In this document: positions 28,816 through 35,944 of the stretch, piece after piece | Layout of the letters: the number at the start of each line of letters is the position of its first letter | Position numbering within the stretch: position 1 is the first letter of the stretch | Source: Nitrospira sp. | GTDB lineage: Bacteria; Nitrospirota; Nitrospiria; Nitrospirales; Nitrospiraceae | Direction of reading: 5' to 3' | Length of the DNA stretch: 64,000 nucleotides | Assembly (NCBI GenBank): GCA_029194675.1 | Contig: JARFXP010000002.1 | Span: 310,001-374,000, forward strand | Notes under the pieces: model-generated | The model's input: the letters and a program-made list of their open reading frames with translations, nothing else | Database searches by the model: none | Told to the model about the DNA's origin: nothing | Made by a program: the position numbers and the translations under genes

Positions 28816-28956
28816 TTCAATTCGTTACGTATAGATTTGGAGTCGCTGGAAGCAAGGCGACTCTTGTGGAGGCGGCTGCCGAACTCTGCAACGAGGCGAT
28901 CGGACTTCAGCTATAGCTGAGCGCGCTTAAGCGATGTCGTATGTTATGACTGGATC
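28816..28956 (+). repeat. Leader repeat A, upstream of TIR-FGE copy 1
   Basis: The sequence from TTCAATTCGTTACGTATAG to ATGACTGGATC immediately before the TIR-FGE start is matched, with many substitutions, by 34736-34885 ahead of the third TIR copy, and its first part by about 31720-31760 ahead of the second. It therefore travels with the cassette and probably contains its promoter and ribosome site. I see no protein in it. Confidence 0.6.
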
Positions 28957-30279
28957 ATGAGTAGAATCCTTATTTCCTATCGCCGCGAGGATAGCGCCGA
29001 CGTCACGGGGCGTATCCATGACCGGCTCATCAAAGTGTTTCCAAAGGCGGTCTTCAGGGATGTGGATAATATCCCCTATGGAGCTGACTTCCGCATTATT
29101 TTAGAACAGCAGGTGAGCAAGTGCGATGTGTTTCTCGCCGTGATCGGGCCAGGCTGGATGGAGGCGAAAGGCAGCGAGGGCCAGGTCAGACTTGAAGACC
29201 CGAAGGATTTCGTTCGGATTGAAATCGAGTCGGCACTGAAACGTCAGATCCCGGTGATTCCAGTGCTTGTCCGAGGGGCCAAGATCCCAGCCGCAGAACG
29301 GCTGCCGGCAAGCATCCAAGATTTGTCTTACCGTCACGGCATCGAGGTGCGACCAGACCCGGACTTTCATCGGGACATGGACCGGTTGATCGAAGCTCTG
29401 AAACAAAACATTGAGGCCCCGGTCGATCAGCGAACGGAACTCTCCATGGTTGGCAAGCCCGAGAGTACGAAGGGAAGGCCTGCCCTCAAAGCGGAAGAGA
29501 AACCCTCGCCAAAGCCAGTGAGGGCCAAGAAACAAACTGCCCGCCAGTCAAGCATCCGGAGTTCCGAAAAGCCGCGACAGGAAGCGCCCTTTGAGATGGT
29601 CAAGGTGCCGAAGGGGCCATTCTTGTATGGCGAGCAGAAGACACGTGAGGTGATCGACTACGACTATTGGATCGATCAGTATCCGGTGACCAACCAAAAG
29701 TATGCAGCCTTCATCGCGGCTGGAGGCTACGCAAACCAGCAATACTGGTCAGAAGAAGGGTGGAATTGGAAAGCAGATAAGAACCTTTCTGTTCCGGAAT
29801 CTTGGAACGACGCGGAATCGAAGAGAGCGGACCACCCTGTCGTTGGTGTCAGCTATTACGAAGCAGAGGCCTATGCAAAATGGGCAGGAAAACGTCTGCC
29901 GACCGAGCGAGAGTGGGAAAAGGCTGCACGTGGCACGGATGGGAGGGTGTATCCCTGGGGGGACCAGTTCGATGAGAGCGCATGCAACAGTGCGAAATCA
30001 GTTTTGGGAGGAATATGGAAGGCATTTACAGCCAGCATTCAGACCACACCAGTTACCCAATATCCGAACGGAGTCAGCCCCTATGGATGCTATGACATGG
30101 CTGGGAATGTCGGTGAGTGGTGCGCAGACTGGTATGACTGGAACAAAGATACACGCGTGCTCCGTGGTGGCTCCTGGTACGATGAGGCGGCCCTCGTTCG
30201 ATCCGCGTTCCGGAACAGGCTCATTCCCTCGAAACGGTTCGACGCTATCGGGTTCCGTTGCGCCCGGGACATTCCGTGA
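28957..30279 (+). CDS. TIR domain fused to FGE-sulfatase (SUMF1/EgtB-like) domain
   Basis: A 440-residue protein. Residues 1-145 are a TIR domain (SRILISYRREDSADVTGRIH, DVFLAVIGPGW, FVRIEIE with candidate catalytic Glu 89 or 91). A charged, Pro/Lys-rich linker follows (about 150-210). Residues 210-440 are an FGE-sulfatase domain ([70 protein letters not shown]). TIR domains often degrade or cyclise NAD. FGE-type domains here usually bind ligands and need not be enzymes. It is the only intact copy of three in the island, and a SLATT fragment follows it. Confidence 0.9.
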   Translation: MSRILISYRREDSADVTGRIHDRLIKVFPKAVFRDVDNIPYGADFRIILEQQVSKCDVFLAVIGPGWMEAKGSEGQVRLEDPKDFVRIEIESALKRQIPVIPVLVRGAKIPAAERLPASIQDLSYRHGIEVRPDPDFHRDMDRLIEALKQNIEAPVDQRTELSMVGKPESTKGRPALKAEEKPSPKPVRAKKQTARQSSIRSSEKPRQEAPFEMVKVPKGPFLYGEQKTREVIDYDYWIDQYPVTNQKYAAFIAAGGYANQQYWSEEGWNWKADKNLSVPESWNDAESKRADHPVVGVSYYEAEAYAKWAGKRLPTEREWEKAARGTDGRVYPWGDQFDESACNSAKSVLGGIWKAFTASIQTTPVTQYPNGVSPYGCYDMAGNVGEWCADWYDWNKDTRVLRGGSWYDEAALVRSAFRNRLIPSKRFDAIGFRCARDIP

Positions 30280-30342
30280 TCCGATACCCTTTTCGCTTTA
30301 ACCCTTTTCCCTTTTCTCCGAATTCTTTCTTGCGAGGTGACC

Positions 30343-30534
30343 ATGCTGAAGAAACCAAAAGATCCTGAGCAGATGCGGTCGGAGATGGCCAAGCTCATTG
30401 AGGCGTTGGAGCTGCCGGAGCTGAACAGGCAGTTCCTGCGCGCGCGGTGGTTGGAGCAGGTCATTTGGATGGACGAGAAGGCGCAGGAGTCTGTGTGGTG
30501 GTATCGTGTGCTGCCCCTGATGAAGCCAGCCTAA
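30343..30534 (+). pseudogene. Truncated SLATT/DUF4231 gene, copy 1
   Basis: About 60 codons that match the N-terminus of the intact SLATT protein at 35271 (EQMRSEMAKLIEALELPEL, ARWLEQVIWMD, AQESVWWYR), then the similarity stops and the frame closes at once. The two membrane helices are missing, so no working membrane protein is made. The break lies about 30 bases before the O-methyltransferase tail relic, and copy 2 at 33342 has almost the same break and joining sequence, so the truncation predates the duplication of the unit. Confidence 0.8.
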
Positions 30535-30561
30535 CCAGCACCCAGACCTACACAGCGTTCG

Positions 30562-30759
30562 CTCGATCTGCTTACTCCCAAGGGCGTGATCTTGATCGAC
30601 AACGTGCTGTGGAGTGGCGAAGTCTTGAAACAACCACTGCCGGACGCCTCCACCGCCGCCATTCAGGAACTCAATCGGGTGGTGGCAAAAAAACCGCGAG
30701 TGACTGCCGTGCTCGTTACGATTCGTGATGGGATTCTGGTGGTGAAGAGAGCGATCTAG
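30562..30759 (+). pseudogene. O-methyltransferase 3'-end relic, copy 2
   Basis: An open stretch of 65 codons, LDLLTPKGVILIDNVLWSGEV...RDGILVVKRAI, aligned without gaps to the last 65 codons of the O-methyltransferase at 27287-27928, but with many silent and some amino-acid changes. It has no start of its own beyond the junction and is too short for a methyltransferase. The intact frame and the divergence from the parent gene suggest that it came from another lineage along with the TIR-FGE unit rather than by recent local copying. Confidence 0.85.
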
Positions 30760-31172
30760 ATCAGTTCGACCATGGCGGTGCGGAACGCACGCAGATCATC
30801 AAGACGCGTTGCAACGATCTCATACACCTGTCCGTAGTCGATTTTCCAGTAGACATGGACCAGCATGTTTCGGAAGCGTGCCATCTGCTGCAGGCGGCTG
30901 GAAAGCTCCGGGGAGATCAGTCCGGCCCGTTCAAGTGTGCTGAAGCAGCCTGCATATTCCTCCGGCACCTGATGCAGTTGTTTGGCAGACACATGAAAAC
31001 AGAGCGCCAGCGCGGCCTCAATCGCAATGAGTAGGCGATAACAGGCCACATCAAGAGTGTCTTGGCTGGAGAGGAATATCTCGCGAGACAGACGACGCAA
31101 CCCTTCAAGTCGGCCCAACGAAACATCGATTTCAGTGCAACGCGCCCGGATGAGATCCGGATTGAGGCTCAT
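30756..31172 (-). CDS. HEPN toxin of MNT/HEPN system (HepT-like, DUF86)
   Basis: A 138-residue helical protein with the RNMLVHVYW motif near residue 110, the Rx4-6H signature of HEPN ribonucleases, followed by a Tyr two residues later as in HepT. Such proteins cleave RNA and are silenced by AMP addition to the conserved Tyr by the partner nucleotidyltransferase. The start overlaps the partner's stop by four bases. The pair is on the minus strand between two plus-strand TIR cassettes, and its stop overlaps the O-methyltransferase relic. Confidence 0.88.
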   Translation of the reverse strand: MSLNPDLIRARCTEIDVSLGRLEGLRRLSREIFLSSQDTLDVACYRLLIAIEAALALCFHVSAKQLHQVPEEYAGCFSTLERAGLISPELSSRLQQMARFRNMLVHVYWKIDYGQVYEIVATRLDDLRAFRTAMVELI

Positions 31173-31588
31173 GCAGCGAAGGCATCCTTCGTGCTGATGC
31201 GGAGGAGCGGAGCGAGATCGAGATAGCGTCGTGCCACGTCTTCCATCATGTCGGTCAAAAAGGCCTCGTCTCGACAGAGCAGAAGGTGTCCCCGTAGCAC
31301 GTGATACAGAAATGACAGCGGCGCGTCATTGATCACCCGGACATCGACGGGCAACCCGAATGTAGCGGTAAGCTTCGCTGAGAGCGTATCGGTAACCCCG
31401 GCTTTTTGTGTAACCGCCGCGTCCTCGAGAAAGATTCCGACGTCCACATCATGGATTCTGTCGGACTCAAGCAAGGACCCATAGAGATAGGCAAACCGTA
31501 CGTCTGGTTCTCGCTCCAGCTCCACACGAAGCCGAGCGAACAAATCCTCCCGCTTTTCCGGGTGAACGGTGTAGGTAACAGCTTTCAT
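31169..31588 (-). CDS. Minimal nucleotidyltransferase antitoxin (MntA-like)
   Basis: A 139-residue protein with the MNT signature GSLLESDRIHDVDVGIF near residue 45 (GS followed by DxD), which defines the nucleotidyltransferase active site. MntA enzymes AMPylate the HEPN partner. The ATG at 31588 is chosen because family similarity starts there; GAGAAG lies just before it. A longer frame to 31921 runs into the leader repeat of the next cassette and is not likely to be used. It is the first gene of the pair. Confidence 0.85.
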   Translation of the reverse strand: MKAVTYTVHPEKREDLFARLRVELEREPDVRFAYLYGSLLESDRIHDVDVGIFLEDAAVTQKAGVTDTLSAKLTATFGLPVDVRVINDAPLSFLYHVLRGHLLLCRDEAFLTDMMEDVARRYLDLAPLLRISTKDAFAA

Positions 31589-31639
31589 GCGCTTCTCAAC
31601 AAGGCTGATTAAGCACGCGATAACCAGCCTCATCTTACC

Positions 31640-31760
31640 TCGACCGACGGCGGAGAACAAGAAAGGCGGGCTTGACCGCCGGATACCGCCACGGCCACCC
31701 GTTGGCACCGCGTTGACCCCCCATCTCGTTAAGTATAGATTTGCGTCGAGCGAAGGCTGG
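31640..31760 (+). repeat. Leader repeat B, upstream of TIR-FGE copy 2
   Basis: Bases such as AAGAAAGGCGGGCTTGACCG, CCGCGTTGACCC and CTCGTTAAGTATAGATTTGCG match the leader ahead of the third TIR gene (AAGAAGGCCGGATTGACC, CATTGACCC, TTCGTTAAGTATAGATTTGAA), and the last part matches leader A. It starts just upstream of the MntA gene, and the TIR gene begins 84 bases after it. It probably carries the promoter of the cassette. Confidence 0.6.
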
Positions 31761-31843
31761 AAAACATCTGCATTCTGGAGTGCCGAGCAGTTGAAGGGGT
31801 AACGGCACTTCACGAAGCTCGGTGCCTTTGCGGTGGCTAGGTC

Positions 31844-33277
31844 ATGAGCACAATCCTGATTTCCTACCGACGCGAGGATAGCGCCGATGTCACGGGGCGC
31901 ATCTACGACCGGCTCGTCCAACAGTTTGGCGCAGGGTCAATCTTCCAGGACGTCGATTCTATTCCCTTCGGTGTCGATTTTCGAAAGTATCTCGATGAGC
32001 AGGTAGGCAAGTGCGATGTATTTCTCGCCGTTATCGGGCCAGGCTGGGTGGAGGCGAAAAACAGCGAGGGCCAGGCAAGACTTGAAGACCCGAAGGATCA
32101 CGTTCGGATTGAAATCGAGTGGGCGCTGAAACGTAAGATCCCGGTGATTCCAGTGCTTGTCCGAGACGCCAAGATCCCAGCCGCAGAACGGCTGCCAGCA
32201 GCCATCCAAGATTTGTCCTACCGTAACGGCATCGAGGTGCGACCAGATCCGGACTTTCATCGAGACCTGGATCGGTTAATTAAATTTCTGAAGCAAGAGA
32301 TCAAGGGACTGGTCGACCAACCTCCGGAACCATCCGTGGCTGGTAAGGCTGTGGTCGAGGATCTGTCAAGGCGGCCCTCTTCTGTGTCGGAGGAGCGATT
32401 CTCGCCGGTTTCAAAAGAGAAGCCCGGGCCGGGGCCGAAAGAGAAACCCAAGAGGGTCACTCAAGAGGGTCACTCAAGAGAAACTCTCGCCAAAGCCAGC
32501 GAGGGCCAAGAAACAAACTGCCCGCCAGTCAAGCGTTAGGAGTCTAGAAAAACCGCGACAGGAAGCGCCCTTTGAGATGGTGAAGGTGCCGAAAGGGCCC
32601 TTCTTGTACGGTGACAACAAAGTTCGAGAGGTGATCGACTACGACTATTGGATCGATCAGTATCCCATGACCAACAAAAAGTATGCAGTCTTCATCGCGC
32701 TGGAGGTTACACAAACCAGCAATACTGGTCAGAAGAAGGGTGGACGTGGAAGATGGAAGATAACATTACTATCCCATTTGATTGGGAAGGCGCGGAATGG
32801 AAACGAGCGGATCACCCTGTTTTCGTCAGTTATTACGAAGCCGAGGCCTATGCAAAATGGGCAGAGAAACGGTTGCCGACCGAGCGGGAGTGGGAAAAGG
32901 CTGCCCGTGGCACGGATGGGAGAAAATATCCCTGGGGGGATCAGTTCAATAAGAACGCATGCAATTATGGCAAATCTTTTTGGAGATGGCTACGGAAGGC
33001 ACTTGCATTTGGAAGCAACGTTGATGGAAGGAGCATTGACACCACACTGGTCAACCAGTATCGCAAGGGAGTGAGTCCTTATGGGTGCTATGACATGGCT
33101 GGGAATGTCTGGGAGTGGTGCGCGGGCTGGTATGACGCGGACAAAGATGGACGCGTGGTCCACGGTGGGTCCTGGATCAATGTACCGGCCGACGTGCGGT
33201 CTGCGGCTCGGGCCGGGCTTCCTCCCACGGATCGGAGCGGCCATGTCGGCTTCCGTCTTGCCCAGGACATTCCCTAA
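31844..33277 (+). pseudogene. TIR-FGE copy 2, broken by two frameshifts
   Basis: It has the same TIR-linker-FGE plan as copy 1 and close protein similarity in all parts. The TIR part is intact (STILISYRREDSADVTG, DVFLAVIGPGW, VRIEIEWALKR). At 32450-32475 the 13-base unit AAGAGGGTCACTC is repeated twice in tandem; removing one unit restores the linker frame exactly. At about 32699 one G of a GCGGCTGG stretch is missing relative to copy 1, giving a second shift. After it the FGE frame runs cleanly to GFRLAQDIP. As read, only a TIR with a partial linker (231 residues) would be made, which might still be active. Confidence 0.88.
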
Positions 33278-33341
33278 CCCTTTGCCCTTTGCTCTTTGAC
33301 CCTTTGTGTTCTGAATTGAAATGCTTTCTTATGAGGTGACC

Positions 33342-33535
33342 ATGGTGAAGAAACCAAAAGATCCTGAGCAGATGCGGTCGGAAATGGGCAAGCTCATTGA
33401 GGCGTTGGAGCTGCCGGAGCTGAACAAGCAGTTCCTGCGCGCGCGGTGGTTGGAGCAGGTCATTTGGATGGACGAGAAGGCGTGGGAGTCCGTGCGGTGG
33501 TCTCGCAGGAGTTCCGGATGGTGCTGGCCTAACCA
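33342..33535 (+). pseudogene. Truncated SLATT/DUF4231 gene, copy 2
   Basis: The 5' end of a SLATT gene, nearly identical to copy 1 at 30343 (EQMRSEMGKLIEALELPEL, ARWLEQVIWMD), breaking off after the WWYR equivalent. The joining sequence GCCTAACCAGCGCCCAAACC before the O-methyltransferase relic is shared with copy 1 (GCCTAACCAGCACCCAGACC). The helices are absent. Confidence 0.8.
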
Positions 33536-33559
33536 GCGCCCAAACCTACGCAGCCCTCG

Positions 33560-33772
33560 CTCGACCTGCTTGCCCCGAAAGGCGTCATCCTGATCGACAA
33601 CGTGCTGTGGAGCGGCGAAGTCTTGAAACAACCGCCGTTGGATGAATCCACTGTAGCCATTCAGGAGCTGAACCGTGTCGTCTCAAACGATCCGCGCGTC
33701 ACCGCCGTCCTGGTCACGATCCGGGACGGGATTTTGGTGGTGAGAAGAGCGGAGAGTTTCGAATCGCGGTGA
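33560..33772 (+). pseudogene. O-methyltransferase 3'-end relic, copy 3
   Basis: It begins at the same codon as copy 2 (LDLLAPKGVILIDNVLWSGEV) and runs open to RDGILVVRRAE plus a short extra tail before TGA. It aligns without gaps to the O-methyltransferase C-terminus but differs from both the parent and copy 2 at many bases. It marks the end of the second TIR-FGE unit. Confidence 0.85.
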
Positions 33773-33790
33773 TTGAGAGCACTCTGTCAA

Positions 33791-34219
33791 TCAACCCCGC
33801 GGCAAGACACTAAAACCTTCACGATGGCCAGCCTCTCGCAATCGTTGGTCGAGGCACACAAACTCTCGGTGAGATGGAGCACCTTGGCACCATACCATCG
33901 CTGCCGCTAATTGCAGAGAATCGGCAGCTCGTAAGGGATGCAGCCGCAAGACGCGAGCAGCCTGTTCTCGAACAGCTTCACTCGGTTCCACCTCTGTCCA
34001 AGCGGCCACCAGTGCTCGCAAGATAATTTGTGCCTGCCTTTCTTCTTCGATGCCGAGAACCGCCTCTCTTCTAAGCCTTGAGAGAGCCGAGAGGCACTCA
34101 ATCGGCGAAGCCCACCACGCGATGATGGATTGGTCTGTCTGAAGCAGTTTTCTTAAGGAAGGGCTTTCGCGTTCCTGAAGGCACAGAGGGATCAGCGCGG
34201 AAGCGTCCCAAAACCTCAT
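33791..34219 (-). CDS. vapC: PIN-domain toxin (VapC-like)
   Basis: A 142-residue PIN ribonuclease. The acidic residues expected in the active site are visible: Asp in RFWDASAL near residue 5, Glu in PIECLSAL near 41, Asp in RAADSLQLAAA near 99, and Asp in CLDQRL near 124. These toxins cut RNA. Its start overlaps the stop of the antitoxin gene by four bases. The pair is on the minus strand right after the third O-methyltransferase relic. Confidence 0.9.
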   Translation of the reverse strand: MRFWDASALIPLCLQERESPSLRKLLQTDQSIIAWWASPIECLSALSRLRREAVLGIEEERQAQIILRALVAAWTEVEPSEAVREQAARVLRLHPLRAADSLQLAAAMVWCQGAPSHREFVCLDQRLREAGHREGFSVLPRG

Positions 34220-34506
34220 CGCCCCTCTGACCGATCAGTCAAAATGGCTTTAAGCCCTCGACCCTTTCGATCCTTGGGTCGTGGTAGTTTCCAGAAGCCA
34301 GCCGGTAATTTACCGGTTCCCAAGCGAACCAGCCCGGCACGAGCAAGATCGCGCAGGGTGTCACTCTCATGACTGTCTTTCGACAAGGGCACGAGCTTCG
34401 CGATAGGCTTCCCTCGCTCGACCACCAGTACCTCGTCACCGGCTTTGACCTTGGCAAGACAGGCACTCAGGGTGGCTTTCAGCGTAGAAACTGCAGCACG
34501 TTTCAT
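34216..34506 (-). CDS. vapB: Phd/YefM-type antitoxin
   Basis: A 96-residue protein. The first 55 residues follow the Phd/YefM pattern (AVSTLKATLSACLAKVKAGDEVLVVERGKPIAKLVPL), which binds operator DNA. The C-terminal half, rich in Arg, Lys, Gly and Pro, should bind the PIN toxin. It is the first gene of the pair and probably represses it. It is transcribed away from the third TIR leader. Confidence 0.88.
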   Translation of the reverse strand: MKRAAVSTLKATLSACLAKVKAGDEVLVVERGKPIAKLVPLSKDSHESDTLRDLARAGLVRLGTGKLPAGFWKLPRPKDRKGRGLKAILTDRSEGR

Positions 34507-34664
34507 GACGACTCCTTAGTGCATGTACATGTGACCAATATAGTCCATTCAGAAGAACGGTGCAAGGAAAGCGAGGATAGATCAACTGCGTGGGCCGCGG
34601 TCTCAGGCTGTCCTCAAACTCGCCGAACCGAAGAAACGACCGTAGGCCTAATCATAGCTCGATA

Positions 34665-34885
34665 TCAAGAAGCACAAGAAGGCCGGATTGACCACCGGAT
34701 ATCGCCACAGATGGCGGTTTGTACCACATTGACCCATCAATTCGTTAAGTATAGATTTGAAGTCGCTGAAAGCCAGGCGAGTGATGGAGCCGTTCTGTGG
34801 GCTGTGGCTAAGCTATGCATAGAGGCGAACGGACCTCAGCTATGCCTAAGCGAGCTTCAGCGATGTCCGATGTGATGACTGGATC
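34665..34885 (+). repeat. Leader repeat C, upstream of TIR copy 3
   Basis: It matches leader B in its first half and leader A in its second half, up to TGATGACTGGATC directly before the TIR start codon. It lies in the 379-base gap between the antitoxin start and the third TIR gene; the first part of that gap (34507-34664) should hold the antitoxin promoter and shows nothing else. Confidence 0.6.
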
Positions 34886-35171
34886 ATGAGCAGGATTCTG
34901 ATCTGTTACGGCCGCGATGACAGCGCCGATGTCACCGGGGCGGATCTACGACCGTTTGGTTCAGCAGGTTGGCCGGGATACGGACTACAAGGATATCGAT
35001 TCCATTCCCTTCGGTGTCGACTTTCGGAAAGATCTCGATGAACAGCTAGTCAAGTGCACTGTGTCCCTCGCGATGATTGGGCGGGACTGGATGAAAAAAC
35101 TGAGCAGTAAGGGTAAATCCAGGCTCGATGATCCGAGGGATTTCGTCCGCATTGAGATCGAGATTGTGTAA
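34886..35171 (+). pseudogene. TIR copy 3, frameshifted and lacking its FGE part
   Basis: MSRILICYGRDDSADVTG is followed by a one-base shift (GTCACCGGGGCGG against GTCACGGGGCGC in the other copies), then the TIR continues (RIYDRLVQQVGRD, DIDSIPFGVDFRKDLDEQ, DPRDFVRIEIE) and stops abruptly. The bases after the stop (TAACCCTGTGGCC...CTTTGACCCTTTG) match the sequence after the FGE stop in copy 2, so linker and FGE were deleted between TIR and the 3' flank. The conserved Tyr-Arg pair of the other copies reads Tyr-Gly. Confidence 0.82.
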
Positions 35172-35270
35172 CCCTGTGGCCTTTGTTCTTTGACCCTTTG
35201 CTCTTGACGACAAGGGCCATGAGAGACGATCAACCTTTCTGTTGCAATGAACGACTCGATGGAGGAGCCT

Positions 35271-35828
35271 ATGAATAGTATAAGCAAGACGACAGACCAT
35301 GAGTCTATGCGGGCCGAGATGGACAAGCTCATCTCATCCCTAGAGTTACCGGAGCTGAACAAGGAGTTCATGCGGGCGCGATGGTTGGAGCTGGTCATTT
35401 GGATGGATGGGAAGGCACAGGAGTCCGTCTGGTGGTATCGCAGGCTACGTCTGGCGACGATCATCGGCGGCGTGATTGTACCGGCGTTGGTCAGTTTGAA
35501 TGTCGGCAGCGAGATGCAAGGACTGATTCAAGCGATCACGTTCATCGTCAGCCTTGCGGTGGCGATGAGTGCGGCCGTGGAGGAATTCTTTCGCTACGGC
35601 GAGCGATGGCGACACTATCGGCGGATGACCGAGTCACTCAAGAGCGAAGGATGGCAGTTTTTGCAACTGAGCGGAAGCTACGCCAACCAAACCCACATTC
35701 AAGCGTACCCGACCTTCGCGGCACGGGTTGAAGGGTTGAGCCGTGAAGAAGTTGAGTCCTACATCACGCAGGTGTTCACAGAAAAAAAGGAGACGAACGA
35801 CAAAATAGACGCACCCTCTACCACGTGA
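35271..35828 (+). CDS. SLATT (DUF4231) membrane protein, intact
   Basis: A 185-residue protein: a soluble N-terminal helix region (ESMRAEMDKLISSLELPEL), then two membrane helices (about 62-82 and 90-108), then a C-terminal helical part (ERWRHYRRMTESLKSEGWQF). This is the SLATT plan; such proteins are thought to form pores that kill the cell when an associated sensor is triggered. The start has GGAGG five bases upstream. It is the full-length form of the two fragments at 30343 and 33342 and follows the third TIR copy, so TIR(-FGE) plus SLATT is the ancestral cassette. Confidence 0.87.
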   Translation: MNSISKTTDHESMRAEMDKLISSLELPELNKEFMRARWLELVIWMDGKAQESVWWYRRLRLATIIGGVIVPALVSLNVGSEMQGLIQAITFIVSLAVAMSAAVEEFFRYGERWRHYRRMTESLKSEGWQFLQLSGSYANQTHIQAYPTFAARVEGLSREEVESYITQVFTEKKETNDKIDAPSTT

Positions 35829-35944
35829 AAGGATAGGTGCTCGTGTCGACTTGTTGACACGGTTTCTCATCGGCAGTAGCCTGGCGCAGGCGTTGCCACT
35901 GAACGGATTGAGGTCGCGCCACCCGCCAGTCACCGAGGACTTGG

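Noticed and set aside
30280-30330. T- and C-rich run after the first FGE stop as a terminator
   Set aside because: No hairpin precedes it, and the same flank appears in all copies as part of the repeated unit.
34369-34875. Long plus-strand frame across the antitoxin and the leader repeat
   Set aside because: It is opposite the antitoxin gene and then runs through a non-coding repeat.
28801-34885. Leader repeats as a CRISPR array
   Set aside because: Only three copies, kilobases apart, imperfect and followed by genes.
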